Positions 6,080-14,049 of a stretch of 17,419 nt of DNA are shown here, one piece after another (the first letter of the stretch is position 1; every line of letters starts with the position of its first letter). The position numbers were made by a program, and so were the translations under genes. The notes below the pieces were generated by a model, which had not been told where the DNA came from, did no database searches, and worked only from the letters and a program-made list of their open reading frames with translations. Source of the DNA: Oscillospiraceae bacterium (GTDB taxonomy: Bacteria; Bacillota; Clostridia; Oscillospirales; Ruminococcaceae); the NCBI GenBank assembly GCA_031281115.1, contig JAITFV010000058.1, forward strand, positions 1-17,419. Direction: 5' to 3'.

Positions 6080-6796
6080 ATGCGGAGCTTTTTCCATGCG
6101 GAAACGCAGAAATACGCAAAAAGACGCAAGTACATATTATGGCTGACACTGCTGCCGCTTTTTCAAGCCTCATTAATCGCCGCGCTCATCGTAATTGTAA
6201 ACTTCCGCGCCTTCCACGAAAAAGGCTATCATTTAATTGCTCTTCGCGGCATAACGGCAGCGGGGGCAGCGGGTACATTGGTGTTTTTTGCCGTTTTTAT
6301 TATTACGGAACTGTTAATAAAACGGAACGCCCGCTATACTTTTTTTGAAATAGCGGAGAAAGCAATTATTTTCAGCCGCTACGACGGGGATTATATAAGC
6401 CGCGGCAAGCGGGTTGTAAGCCGGAAACTTTATATAATTCCGCTGTCTGCTCCGACGAAAACAGGCTATAGCGAGAAAAAGCGCAGAATCTACATAGAAA
6501 ACGAACAAATCAGAGAGTACTGCGATTCAAGCGAACGGCTCAATTATAAGCTTTTGGACGGCTTCCCCGAGTTCGAGAGCTGGTGGTATAATCAAAACGG
6601 CTTTAAAATCCTGCCGGCGATTAAGATTCCGGAAACATTTGCGGGTACTGACACAGAAAAATTATGCAGGAGCATCGCCGAAGCAAAAAGAAATTTCGAC
6701 AACGCGCCGAAGCCCAAACCGCACGTACATAAGGAAGCTGATTTTGTCAGGCGCAGACGGGCTTTTGAGAAATTAAAAAGCTTTCAGAATTACTAA
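6080..6796 (+). CDS. Uncharacterised two-helix membrane protein
   Basis: I do not recognise this 238-residue protein. A basic N-terminus (KYAKRRKY) is followed by two hydrophobic helices (about 19-41 and 57-80), then about 155 cytoplasmic residues. The start of this soluble part (YTFFEIAEKAIIFSRYDGDY, from residue 86) has the look of a bacterial PH-like beta-sheet segment attached to two helices, but the likeness is weak. The C-terminal 50 residues are charged and may be helical (KPKPHVHKEADFVRRRRAF). The ATG has a strong Shine-Dalgarno (AGGGGGGAAA) directly before it. The gene lies alone between the cyclic-di-GMP cluster, which points away, and the flagellar operon, which has its own promoter 70 bp downstream. 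A link to motility is only positional. Confidence 0.8.
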   Translation: MRSFFHAETQKYAKRRKYILWLTLLPLFQASLIAALIVIVNFRAFHEKGYHLIALRGITAAGAAGTLVFFAVFIITELLIKRNARYTFFEIAEKAIIFSRYDGDYISRGKRVVSRKLYIIPLSAPTKTGYSEKKRRIYIENEQIREYCDSSERLNYKLLDGFPEFESWWYNQNGFKILPAIKIPETFAGTDTEKLCRSIAEAKRNFDNAPKPKPHVHKEADFVRRRRAFEKLKSFQNY

Positions 6797-6864
6797 AAAA
6801 AGGAAGAACCTCGAAATTTATCGAAAAAGATTTTAAATTTTATCAAAAAGTTGACGAAAAAGGG

Positions 6865-6893
6865 TTGAAAATTACTATATCTTGTGTTATAAT
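6865..6893 (+). promoter_or_regulatory. SigA-type promoter of the flagellar operon
   Basis: TTGAAA (6865-6870), 17 bp, then TATAAT (6888-6893): five of six and six of six matches. The start near 6900 leaves a leader of about 45 bases to the flgB ATG at 6945. No SigD/sigma-28 boxes were seen. As in Bacillus, the early operon would be read by the housekeeping factor. Confidence 0.75.
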
Positions 6894-6944
6894 GTTTTAT
6901 ATGTGCATTTATACGCAATGCCGCGAGAGGGAGGACAAGCTTAT

Positions 6945-7319
6945 ATGTCAGGTTTATTTAATACTACAGCGTTCAGGGTTGTTGAGCAGGGCATAAGCAT
7001 AATGGCTGAGAGCAACCGGATTATTGCCCAGAACATATCCAACAGCGACACGCCCGGCTATAAAGCCAAGTATCTGTATTTTGAGGGGATTCTCCGCGAC
7101 AGGATGAATATGAGAGAAACCGAGAGGTTCAGAAAAGAACTCCACATAGGCACGGCGATGTACATAGACGAGAAAACAAAAGGGCAGCCCGACGGCAATA
7201 ATGTTTGCAATGATACGCAGCAGGCGCTGTTCGCGAAGAATCAAATCCGTTATAATGCGCTGATTAATCAGCTTAACTCAGAGTTTGAATTGTTGCGTAC
7301 AGCAATGCGGCGGAACTAA
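6945..7319 (+). CDS. flgB: Flagellar proximal rod protein FlgB
   Basis: A 124-residue proximal rod component exported by the flagellar type III system and assembled on the MS ring adaptor. The N-terminal rod-protein helix motif is clear: AESNRIIAQNISNSDTPGYKAK, matching the axial-protein signature NIAN-x-x-T-x-GYK. The C-terminal helix (FAKNQIRYNALINQLNSEFELLRTAM) is also typical of FlgB. I chose the ATG at 6945, which has a strong Shine-Dalgarno (GAGGGAGGA) about 9 bases upstream; an in-frame TTG at 6882 would lie inside the promoter -10 region. FlgB heads the fla/che operon in Bacillus and here too it is the first gene after the promoter. Confidence 0.95.
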   Translation: MSGLFNTTAFRVVEQGISIMAESNRIIAQNISNSDTPGYKAKYLYFEGILRDRMNMRETERFRKELHIGTAMYIDEKTKGQPDGNNVCNDTQQALFAKNQIRYNALINQLNSEFELLRTAMRRN

Positions 7320-7336
7320 AGCAGAACATCTGCTTT
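7318..7336 (+). repeat. Hairpin at the flgB stop codon
   Basis: AAAGCAGA (7318-7325) pairs with TCTGCTTT (7329-7336) around a 3-base loop, starting within the flgB TAA codon. No strong U-tract follows, so it is more likely an mRNA stability or partial attenuation element than a terminator. Confidence 0.5.
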
Positions 7337-7363
7337 CAATAATCGGTGCAATGAGGTGAAATT

Positions 7364-7849
7364 ATGGCTTTTTTATCATATCTTGACATATCTGTTTCGG
7401 CGATGGCGGCGCAAAGGCTTCGCATTGAAGTAATCGGGCATAACGTTGCGAACGCCTCGAACACCCGCACCGCCGGCGGCGAAGCATACAGGCGGCAGGT
7501 TGTTGTGTTCGGGGAGAACAGACCTTTCGCGAACTTACAGCCCGGCAAAAACTACGTCAGAAACCCGAATTTCAGTAATATGCTTGAAATGACGATGGCG
7601 CAGCGGCGTCAAAGGCAGATGGCGGGCGTACAGGTGATGAGAATTGCGGAAGACCCGACGCCTTTAACGCCGGTGTTCGACCCTGCGCACCCGCACGCGA
7701 ACGAGGAAGGTTATTACTTTATGCCGAACGTGGACCTCGCCACCGAGCAGATGGACGCGATGGCGGCGACCCGCTCTTATGAAGCAAATCTGACAATATT
7801 CGACGAACTGAAAAACATGGCGACAAGAGCCCTGACGATAGGCAGATAA
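7364..7849 (+). CDS. flgC: Flagellar proximal rod protein FlgC
   Basis: A 161-residue rod protein. The N-terminal axial motif SVSAMAAQRLRIEVIGHNVANASNTRT and C-terminal helix VDLATEQMDAMAATRSYEANLTIFDELKNMATRAL are classic FlgC: both ends form the coiled-coil that packs the rod. It is a little longer than the usual 130-150 residues because of the middle segment. ATG at 7364 follows AGGTG with good spacing. FlgB and FlgC together form the proximal rod on FliE, encoded next. Confidence 0.96.
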   Translation: MAFLSYLDISVSAMAAQRLRIEVIGHNVANASNTRTAGGEAYRRQVVVFGENRPFANLQPGKNYVRNPNFSNMLEMTMAQRRQRQMAGVQVMRIAEDPTPLTPVFDPAHPHANEEGYYFMPNVDLATEQMDAMAATRSYEANLTIFDELKNMATRALTIGR

Positions 7850-7888
7850 TAATTACTAATTAGTAATTAGTAATTATTAATGTACAAT
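7847..7888. repeat. Heptameric AT-rich repeat array between flgC and fliE
   Basis: Starting at the flgC stop codon, six 7-bp units run in register and each ends in AAT: TAATAAT, TACTAAT, TAGTAAT, TAGTAAT, TATTAAT, GTACAAT. The same 7-bp period and AAT ending occur in the array at 9916-9971. Confidence 0.6.
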
Positions 7889-7916
7889 GTTGGTGAAGAA
7901 AGGACTAAATGAAAAT

Positions 7917-8222
7917 ATGATTAATCAGATTCAAACGATTCAGCCGCTCGGAACCGTACTCGGCAGCCAAAATACACAAGCCGCCGATGTAAGCATTAAT
8001 GCGCCGAATTTCCTTGACGTGTTCAAGAGCATAGTCGGCGGCGCGGCAGATACCCATGCGCAGAAGTCGCAGGATATGCTCGACCTCATGCTCGGCAATG
8101 TTGATGACCTTGAGCGGATTTCAGCTAATCAAACCAAGGCGCAGGTTGCCCTTGAATTATTGGTTAATACGAGAAACGTCACGCTTGAAGCATACAACGA
8201 AATAATTAAAATGTCGATTTAA
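7917..8222 (+). CDS. fliE: Flagellar hook-basal body adaptor FliE
   Basis: A 101-residue protein that joins the MS ring to the rod and is needed early for export through the flagellar type III gate. The C-terminal helix (TKAQVALELLVNTRNVTLEAYNEIIKMSI) carries the FliE signature ending in AYxEIxxM. The start at 7917 (MINQIQTI) has AAAGGA about 12 bases upstream and gives the normal family length; an in-frame ATG at 7887 sits in the repeat array and lacks a Shine-Dalgarno. The order flgB-flgC-fliE is conserved across Bacillota. Confidence 0.93.
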   Translation: MINQIQTIQPLGTVLGSQNTQAADVSINAPNFLDVFKSIVGGAADTHAQKSQDMLDLMLGNVDDLERISANQTKAQVALELLVNTRNVTLEAYNEIIKMSI

Positions 8223-8264
8223 GTTGAATCATATTTGTACATTGTATGAAAGGTTGTATACATA

Positions 8265-9914
8265 ATGGACAAGGCAAGAGCAGGGCTTAAAAAGTTCGGC
8301 GTCACCGTTAAGGAAAAATGGAGCGGGGCGAATAAAAACACGCGCATAATTACGCTGGCTGTGGCTGCATCTATGATTGCGGCTTTGATTGTGCTGATTG
8401 CGCTTTCGGGTCGCGCCGATTTTGAAGTGCTTTACGCCGGCGTTTCCGCAGAGGAAATCAGCGAGATTACATCTGCGCTCAGCACCCTGGGCATACAGGC
8501 GAGAATAGACGGCTCGACCGTGAGCGTACCGAGAGATACGGTTGACAGTGCGCGTATGCAGCTTGCGATTCAAGGCTTCCCGAAATCTACATACAACTAT
8601 AATATATGGAACGAGGGCGTGGGAATGTTCTCGACCGACGCCGAAAGACAGGAAATACAAAGGCAGCAGTTAGAGCAGAACATCAGAGCGACACTGCGGA
8701 GCCTGACCCCTATTCAGGACGCGCTCGTAACCGTGCATCCGGCAGAACAAAGACCTTATGTTATGTCTGTGGACAGGCTGCCCGCAAGAGCGAGCGTAAT
8801 GCTTACGATTCATCAGGGTGTGCGGCTCAACTCGGCGCAAATTGAGGGTATATACCATTTAGTGCAGATGTCTGTACCTGAGCTTAGGAGGGAAAATCTG
8901 ACCGTTGCAAACCAGGACGGCATAACGCTCATTGCAGACGATGCAAACAATGCGGAAGCGAATCTCGCGCTCGAAATGCAGAGAATGAATATGCAGTTCG
9001 AGTTTCAGAGAACGATGGAAAACAGACTCCGCTCTTCGGTGGAAGACCTGCTCGCCGGCACTGTGAGAGATTTCCGCGTTGCTGTAAATGTAAGGCTTAA
9101 CTTCAGCGAATGGGAAAGCCAGTCCCGCGAATATGAGGGCGCGAACATTGATGAAATCGGCTTTCAGCACGGCATTGTGGATTTTGAGGAGCGATTGGTC
9201 GCGTGGAACGCCATAGATGCGGAGGGCGGCTTGGTGGGTATGACGGTTGACGCTGATATTTCGCCCGGTTCTCCTACGTGGGTCGGCGGCGAAGGCAGTG
9301 AGGCATATTTTGAACGCTCGGAAAGAACACAATACTTGGTAAATCAATACGATACATTTGCACGTTCCAACGGCTTTGACATTGATATGATAAACGTAGC
9401 TGTGCAAATTGACGAGGGCGCGCTTACGCAGGACCAAATCGATGAATACAGAATGCTGCTTGCGAACACGGTCGGCACGGAAATGGCTTATGTAAGCGTA
9501 AGACCGACAAACTTCCTGCTTGAAGCGCCGTTACAAATTACCGGACCTCCGCAGGGTTCGCCGGTCAGAAATATGCTTATATTCATCATCATCTCGCTTG
9601 GTGCGCTGTTAATCATACTCTTCATGCTCGCGATTATGTCGAGCGGCTCTAAGAAGAGGAGGCTCATCCGCGCTAAGGCGACCGCTTATCAGGGAGCGGG
9701 CGCAACGCCGGCTTTCGATGATATAGGCATGGGTTACAATACCTTTGAAGCGCCGCAGGACGAAGAACGCGAGGAAATCAAGCTTCAGTCGCTCCTCGGC
9801 GAAGGCGAAGGACAAACAAGAGATGCGCTGCTCAAGAATGAAATCCGTGAATTCGCTAAAACTAATCCCGATATAGTTGCACAGTTAATCAGAACGTGGA
9901 TACGCGAAGGGTGA
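8265..9914 (+). CDS. fliF: Flagellar MS-ring protein FliF
   Basis: A 549-residue ring-forming membrane protein, the first structure of the basal body, which houses the export gate. It shows a membrane helix at about 27-48, the YscJ/FliF ring-building domains (from about 50; note the FEVLYAGVSAEEISEI start and RASVMLTIHQGVRLNSAQIEGI), a long middle beta-collar region, a second helix at about 437-459 and a cytoplasmic tail. The final 25 residues (REFAKTNPDIVAQLIRTWI) are the conserved FliG-binding segment. Length is as expected. The ATG at 8265 follows AAAGG by about 11 bases. fliG follows 87 bp later, with a repeat array in between. Confidence 0.97.
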   Translation: MDKARAGLKKFGVTVKEKWSGANKNTRIITLAVAASMIAALIVLIALSGRADFEVLYAGVSAEEISEITSALSTLGIQARIDGSTVSVPRDTVDSARMQLAIQGFPKSTYNYNIWNEGVGMFSTDAERQEIQRQQLEQNIRATLRSLTPIQDALVTVHPAEQRPYVMSVDRLPARASVMLTIHQGVRLNSAQIEGIYHLVQMSVPELRRENLTVANQDGITLIADDANNAEANLALEMQRMNMQFEFQRTMENRLRSSVEDLLAGTVRDFRVAVNVRLNFSEWESQSREYEGANIDEIGFQHGIVDFEERLVAWNAIDAEGGLVGMTVDADISPGSPTWVGGEGSEAYFERSERTQYLVNQYDTFARSNGFDIDMINVAVQIDEGALTQDQIDEYRMLLANTVGTEMAYVSVRPTNFLLEAPLQITGPPQGSPVRNMLIFIIISLGALLIILFMLAIMSSGSKKRRLIRAKATAYQGAGATPAFDDIGMGYNTFEAPQDEEREEIKLQSLLGEGEGQTRDALLKNEIREFAKTNPDIVAQLIRTWIREG

Positions 9915-9915
9915 C

Positions 9916-9971
9916 GGACAATTAACAATGGACAATTGACAATGGACAATTGACAATTGACAATGGACAAT
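9916..9971. repeat. Eight-unit heptameric tandem repeat between fliF and fliG
   Basis: Eight contiguous 7-bp units each end in ACAAT: GGACAAT, TAACAAT, GGACAAT, TGACAAT, GGACAAT, TGACAAT, TGACAAT, GGACAAT. It starts 2 bp after the fliF stop and ends about 15 bp before the fliG Shine-Dalgarno. The units are short imperfect palindromes in pairs (CAATTG). Such arrays change length easily by slippage, which would alter the spacing but no coding frame. Confidence 0.85.
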
Positions 9972-10001
9972 TAGATAGAATTATTAGGGGGTGTGTGAAT
10001 T

Positions 10002-11018
10002 ATGCCTGCTGCTGAGGGCGGAACTATTACCAATATGCAAAAAGCGTCTCTCGTGCTGTCTTCAATCGGCACAGAAAACGCCTCTTTGGTGTTCAAAAAT
10101 TTTTCGGACGACGAAATAGAAAAGCTGACACTTGAAGTCGCGAAGAACGATTACTGGCCTATGGAAATCGTGGAGGAAGTGCTTAACGACTTCTATGAAC
10201 TCTGCCTGACGCAGAAATTTATATCCGAGGGCGGCGTTGACTATGCGCGCGAAATACAAGAAAAAGCTTTCGGGCAGCAGCAGGCGGCGGCGCTGTTTGA
10301 AAAGATTACCAAGCAGCTTAAAACAAAGGCGTTCAGTTTTGTGCGGAAAGCTGACTATAAGAACCTGCTCGCAATCGTGCAGAACGAGCACCCGCAGACA
10401 ATCGCGCTTATTCTGTCTTACGCGAGAAGCGACCAGGCTTCGGCGATTTTGTCGGAGCTTCCGAAAGACGTGAGAATAGAAGTAGTTGAGAGAATCGCGA
10501 AGATGGACTCTGCCTCTCCCGATGTCGTGCGTTCAATTGAAGCGACGCTGGAGAAGAAGTTCGCAAATCTTATTTCTGCGGAAAGCATGGACGTGGGCGG
10601 CATTAACTACATTGCGGATGTTCTGAACTCTGTAGACAGAGGAACAGAAAAACAAATCTTCGACGAACTCGCCCAGCGCGACCCGAAGCTCGCAGACGAA
10701 ATCAGGCAGAAGATGTTCGTGTTCGAGGATATAATGATGCTCGACGATATATCAGTTCAGGCGTTCCTCAAGGAAGTCGACCCGAAAGACCTTGCAGTCG
10801 CGATTAAAGGCTCAACCTCGGAAGTTGCCGATTCCATATACCGCAATATGTCCCAGCGCGCAAGAGAGAGCTTGCAGACAGACGTCGAATATCTGCATAA
10901 TGTCCGTCTCCGCGACGTGGAAGAGTCACAGCAGCGCATAGTTGCCGTTATAAGGCGGCTTGAGGAAGACGGCGTCTTAACGATTTCCAAGGGCGGAGCA
11001 GACGAAATTATTTCATAA
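10002..11018 (+). CDS. fliG: Flagellar motor switch protein FliG
   Basis: A 338-residue rotor protein that binds FliF through its N-terminal domain, FliM through the middle, and the stator MotA through the charged C-terminal domain. The middle-domain motif EHPQ is at 129-132 (NEHPQTIALILSYA). The C-terminal region has the expected charged helix (RNMSQRARESLQTDVEYL and RLRDVEESQQRIVAVIRRLEEDG), which carries the torque residues. Length is exactly that of the family. ATG 10002 follows AGGGGGTG by 8 bases. Confidence 0.97.
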   Translation: MPAAEGGTITNMQKASLVLSSIGTENASLVFKNFSDDEIEKLTLEVAKNDYWPMEIVEEVLNDFYELCLTQKFISEGGVDYAREIQEKAFGQQQAAALFEKITKQLKTKAFSFVRKADYKNLLAIVQNEHPQTIALILSYARSDQASAILSELPKDVRIEVVERIAKMDSASPDVVRSIEATLEKKFANLISAESMDVGGINYIADVLNSVDRGTEKQIFDELAQRDPKLADEIRQKMFVFEDIMMLDDISVQAFLKEVDPKDLAVAIKGSTSEVADSIYRNMSQRARESLQTDVEYLHNVRLRDVEESQQRIVAVIRRLEEDGVLTISKGGADEIIS

Positions 11019-11057
11019 CTCCGTAATTATTAATTGATATAAAATGGTGGTTTTTGA

Positions 11058-12035
11058 ATGTTTCAGCAAAGCAGTAAGTTTGTATTTATTCCCGGGCATA
11101 AGGCAGAAAATCCTAATCCTGCCGCCGGGAATATCGTCATGCGCCGGGTCGAGGGGATGAATACAGGGGAGGAATTCGCGGCAAGACCCATACTGAGACC
11201 GGGCATTAAACCCGGCGGGAATGCGGGGCGTAACGCCCTCGGCGCGCCGGAATCACCTCCGGAAGAAATTCAAGAACCTGAAGTCCCTCTAAACGCGCAG
11301 GAGCAGCTTCTTTTACGCAAGGAAATCATCACGCAGTATGATGCGCTCCGTCAGCAGTATATTGCAGAGGGTGAGAAAGCAAAGTTTGACGCGCAGGAAT
11401 GGGCGCAGAGATTAGTCGAAACCACTGAAAACGACATTCGGAACCTCTATAATAAAAACGAGCAGGATTGCGCAGTGAAGCGCAAAGATTCTGAAGAGCA
11501 GGGCTACAAAGACGGTTACGAAAAAGGTTTTTCCGAAGGCAGCGAAAAAGGCTACGAAGAGGGCTACAGCAAAGCGCACGGCAAATGCGAGGGAACCTTA
11601 AAAGAGCTGCTTGGTATATTGGAACAAATAGACATCGAACGCGAGAGGTATTTTAAAGAATACGAGAACCGCCTTTTTGATACTATATTTACTATAGCGA
11701 ATAAAATCACCGTTGACAGCCTTAAACAAAAAGACAAGACAGTGATTACCAAAATGCTTCGTGAAGCCGCGAAAGTCTTCCGTAACTCCGAGTATGTGAA
11801 AGTTACGCTGTCAAAGCTTGATACCGAGCAGTGCGGGACGGCGGGGCTTGACACCATGCGGGAAATCTTCCGCGAAGCTCAGCACATAGAGTTTGAAATA
11901 GTCAAAGATGCGCCTGAGGGTACGCTGATTCTCGACAACGGCAGCGAAATAACCGACGCGGGCGTCGCGACGCAGCTGATGATGATTGAAAAATTAGGCA
12001 AAGGCAAGTTTAGGGATAAGGCGGAGGAAGAGTAG
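11058..12035 (+). CDS. fliH: Flagellar export regulator FliH
   Basis: A 325-residue stator-like subunit that dimerises, binds the export ATPase FliI and docks it at the C-ring. A Pro/Gly-rich N-terminal region (about 1-75) leads into a long helix with a glycine zipper: GYKDGYEKGFSEGSEKGYEEGYSK, where Gly149, 153, 157, 161, 165 and 169 repeat every four residues. GxxxG runs with aromatic residues next to glycine are a FliH hallmark. The C-terminal FliH/HrpE domain (from about 190) ends in the conserved TLILDNGSEITDAGVATQLMMIEK. It is longer than the roughly 210-250 residues of many FliH proteins, through the N-terminus. Shine-Dalgarno GGTGG precedes the ATG. Confidence 0.92.
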   Translation: MFQQSSKFVFIPGHKAENPNPAAGNIVMRRVEGMNTGEEFAARPILRPGIKPGGNAGRNALGAPESPPEEIQEPEVPLNAQEQLLLRKEIITQYDALRQQYIAEGEKAKFDAQEWAQRLVETTENDIRNLYNKNEQDCAVKRKDSEEQGYKDGYEKGFSEGSEKGYEEGYSKAHGKCEGTLKELLGILEQIDIERERYFKEYENRLFDTIFTIANKITVDSLKQKDKTVITKMLREAAKVFRNSEYVKVTLSKLDTEQCGTAGLDTMREIFREAQHIEFEIVKDAPEGTLILDNGSEITDAGVATQLMMIEKLGKGKFRDKAEEE

Positions 12036-12047
12036 GAGGAAAATGAT

Positions 12048-12242
12048 ATGGCAAGCGGCACAGAAATCAGAACAGCGCAAAAAGAAAAATTGTTTGATTT
12101 ATTAAAACTTAAAAAAGTTTTGGAAAAAAATAATGCCTCAATCAACCTTGATGCGTTGAGTGAATTAATAATCAGAACCAAAGCTTCTATGGAAGCGGAA
12201 GACGTAGCTTATGTCGAAAAAATGATAGCAGAGCTGAAATAA
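12048..12242 (+). CDS. Small coupled gene of unknown function between fliH and fliI
   Basis: A 64-residue protein I cannot assign. It is charged, apparently all-helical (KEKLFDLLKLKKVLEKNN, LDALSELIIRTKASM, AEDVAYVEKMIAELK) with no membrane segment. A strong Shine-Dalgarno AGGAGG (12034-12039) overlaps the fliH stop and is 8 bases from the ATG at 12048. Its TAA stop shares its last A with the ATG of fliI, so translation should be coupled. Bacillus has no gene at this position. Being locked between the two export-ATPase genes suggests a role with FliH/FliI, perhaps a small chaperone or cofactor; that is inference. Confidence 0.8.
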   Translation: MASGTEIRTAQKEKLFDLLKLKKVLEKNNASINLDALSELIIRTKASMEAEDVAYVEKMIAELK

Positions 12243-13546
12243 TGGATTTAAACAGCTTTAACAAAGAACTTAAAACTTACGATTCTTACCGCAATATGGG
12301 TAAGATTGAAAAAATAATCGGAATGACGATTGAGGCGAGCGGCCCGATTTGCAACATCGGTGATGTTTGCCGCATTTTCAGCAAGGATATGCACAGCCAT
12401 GTTTTCGCGGAAGTCGTGGGCTTTAATTCCGAGAACGTACTGCTCATGCCTTATACCGACATCGAGGGAATAGGTCCGGGCAGCATTGTTGATAATACCG
12501 GCGAGAAACTGATGGTGAAAACCGGCGAAAGTCTAATCGGGCGCATTATTGATGCAATCGGTACGCCTATTGACGGCGGCGGCGAAGTCGAATACACGGG
12601 TGTAATGCCGATTTCGGGGATTCCCGTAAATCCGCTGACCCGCCCGAAAATAGCGGAGCCTATTGAACTCGGCATAAAAGCAATCGACGGTGTCATGACG
12701 CTCGGAAAAGGGCAGAGAATCGGTATTTTTGCGGGTTCCGGCGTGGGGAAATCCACATTGATGGGCATGGTAGCGAGAAAAGTCAAAGCCGACCTGAACG
12801 TAATCGCGCTCGTGGGAGAGCGTGGGCGTGAGGTGCGTGAATTTATAGAAAACGACCTCGGCGACGAGGGAATGGCGCGCTCTGTGGTTGTAGTCGCGAC
12901 GGGCGACCAGCCTGCAATGATGCGCAATAAATGCCCGCTGACTGCGACCGCGATTGCTGAATATTTCATGCGGCAGGGCAAAGATGTACTTTTGATGATG
13001 GACAACCTGACACGTTTCGCTATGGCGCAGCGTGAAGTCGGGCTGTCTATAGGTGAGCCGCCGATTGCGAGGGGATACACGCCGTCGATTTATTCCGCGC
13101 TGCCGAAGCTTTTGGAGCGTGCGGGCTGCTTCGAGAAAGGCAGTATCACGGGAATTTATGCGGTTTTGGTTGAAGGCGACGATACCAACGAGCCGATAGC
13201 CGACACTGTGCGCGGAATTATAGACGGGCATATAGTTTTATCGCGGAAAATAGCGGCAAGGAACCATTATCCCGCTATTGATATATTAAACAGCGTTTCA
13301 AGGCTTATGGTGCTTGTCACGCCGCAGGCACATCAGGACTTGGCGAACAGGCTTCGTAATCTGCTCGCGCTTTATGAAGCGAACGCAGACCTTATTGCAA
13401 TCGGTGCATATAAAGCGGGGACAAACCCCGCGCTTGACGAAGCAATCAGCAAAATAAATGCAATCAACGGCTTCCTCACTCAAAGAATCAAGGAATCGTT
13501 TGATTTAGATGAAACTGTTAAATTGTTGGAGCAGGTGGTCATGTAG
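12242..13546 (+). CDS. fliI: Flagellum-specific export ATPase FliI
   Basis: A 434-residue F1-beta-like hexameric ATPase that powers, with the proton gradient, unfolding and export of flagellar parts. Walker A is GIFAGSGVGKST (161-172, Lys170) and the Walker B aspartate is Asp254 in VLLMMDNLTRFAMAQREV. The sequence GLSIGEPPIARGYTPSIYSALPKLLERAG is diagnostic of the FliI/SctN family. Length is normal. Its start overlaps the stop of the 64-codon gene (TAATG), and fliJ begins 6 bp after its TAG. The context (fliH before, fliJ after) is the usual export module. Confidence 0.98.
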   Translation: MDLNSFNKELKTYDSYRNMGKIEKIIGMTIEASGPICNIGDVCRIFSKDMHSHVFAEVVGFNSENVLLMPYTDIEGIGPGSIVDNTGEKLMVKTGESLIGRIIDAIGTPIDGGGEVEYTGVMPISGIPVNPLTRPKIAEPIELGIKAIDGVMTLGKGQRIGIFAGSGVGKSTLMGMVARKVKADLNVIALVGERGREVREFIENDLGDEGMARSVVVVATGDQPAMMRNKCPLTATAIAEYFMRQGKDVLLMMDNLTRFAMAQREVGLSIGEPPIARGYTPSIYSALPKLLERAGCFEKGSITGIYAVLVEGDDTNEPIADTVRGIIDGHIVLSRKIAARNHYPAIDILNSVSRLMVLVTPQAHQDLANRLRNLLALYEANADLIAIGAYKAGTNPALDEAISKINAINGFLTQRIKESFDLDETVKLLEQVVM

Positions 13547-13552
13547 GGTGCG

Positions 13553-14002
13553 ATGAAAAAATTTGAGTTTTCTTTAGCGAAATTAAAAACCTACAAAGAG
13601 CGTATGCTTGAAGCCGAAAAAAACAATCTCGGGATTCTGCGGCGCGAGCTTGTCATCTTACAGGGGCAGCTGCAGGATATTCTCGACAACATAAAAGATA
13701 AGAACGCAGAACTCGCCGAAAAGATGGTGAAAGGCATTACGCCGGTAGACATAGCGGTACGGAAAAGGTTTATTACTTCGCGCAAGCAGGATGCGTCTTT
13801 AAAGCAAATCGAAATCGTCCGGAAAGAAGACGAAATCGTGCGACAACTTGAGGTCGTGTTAGAATTACAAAAAGAAGTCGCCTCGTTAGAGAAGTTAGAG
13901 GAAGGTCAGCTTGAGGAGTACCGCGCATTAGAACTCAAGGAAACCGAGTTGTTTATTGATGAATTTATGACTAACGCAGACTTTAGGAAGCAAAAAAGCT
14001 AA
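13553..14002 (+). CDS. fliJ: Flagellar export chaperone FliJ
   Basis: A 149-residue protein predicted to be a long antiparallel coiled coil: heptad-like hydrophobics run through 25-60 and 95-135 with charged residues between. It starts with the typical FKF-like MKKFEFSLAKLKTYKERM and has the IRKRFI/AVRKRF turn segment mid-protein. FliJ inserts in the FliI ring like F1-gamma and carries empty chaperones. Position directly after fliI, and size, fit. Shine-Dalgarno lies inside the fliI end (GGAG/GGGTG). Sequence is poorly conserved in this family, so the call rests on context and shape. Confidence 0.88.
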   Translation: MKKFEFSLAKLKTYKERMLEAEKNNLGILRRELVILQGQLQDILDNIKDKNAELAEKMVKGITPVDIAVRKRFITSRKQDASLKQIEIVRKEDEIVRQLEVVLELQKEVASLEKLEEGQLEEYRALELKETELFIDEFMTNADFRKQKS

Positions 14003-14005
14003 AAT

Positions 14006-14015
14006 TTCGACAAAA
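14006..14015 (-). promoter_or_regulatory. Possible Spo0A (0A) box upstream of the fliK promoter
   Basis: TTCGACAAAA is the exact reverse complement of the 0A box TTTTGTCGAA. A second, 9-of-10 match (TTTTGTCAAT on the minus strand, 14058-14049) covers the -35 box 43 bp later. The region is AT-rich and one decamer can occur by chance, and no Spo0A gene is in view. Confidence 0.3.
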
Positions 14016-14049
14016 TTTATATAAAATTTGTAAAAATTGCGAGTAATTA

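Noticed and set aside
6797-6944. Search for a sigma-28 (SigD) promoter before flgB
   Set aside because: No TAAA/GCCGATAA-like pair; SigA boxes are clear instead.
9916-9971. CRISPR array or phase-variation switch
   Set aside because: Units are only 7 bp with no spacers, so not CRISPR; the array is intergenic, so slippage cannot shift a reading frame.
12451-13231. Two long minus-strand ORFs opposite fliI
   Set aside because: Both are frame shadows of a highly conserved ATPase gene and look like no known protein.
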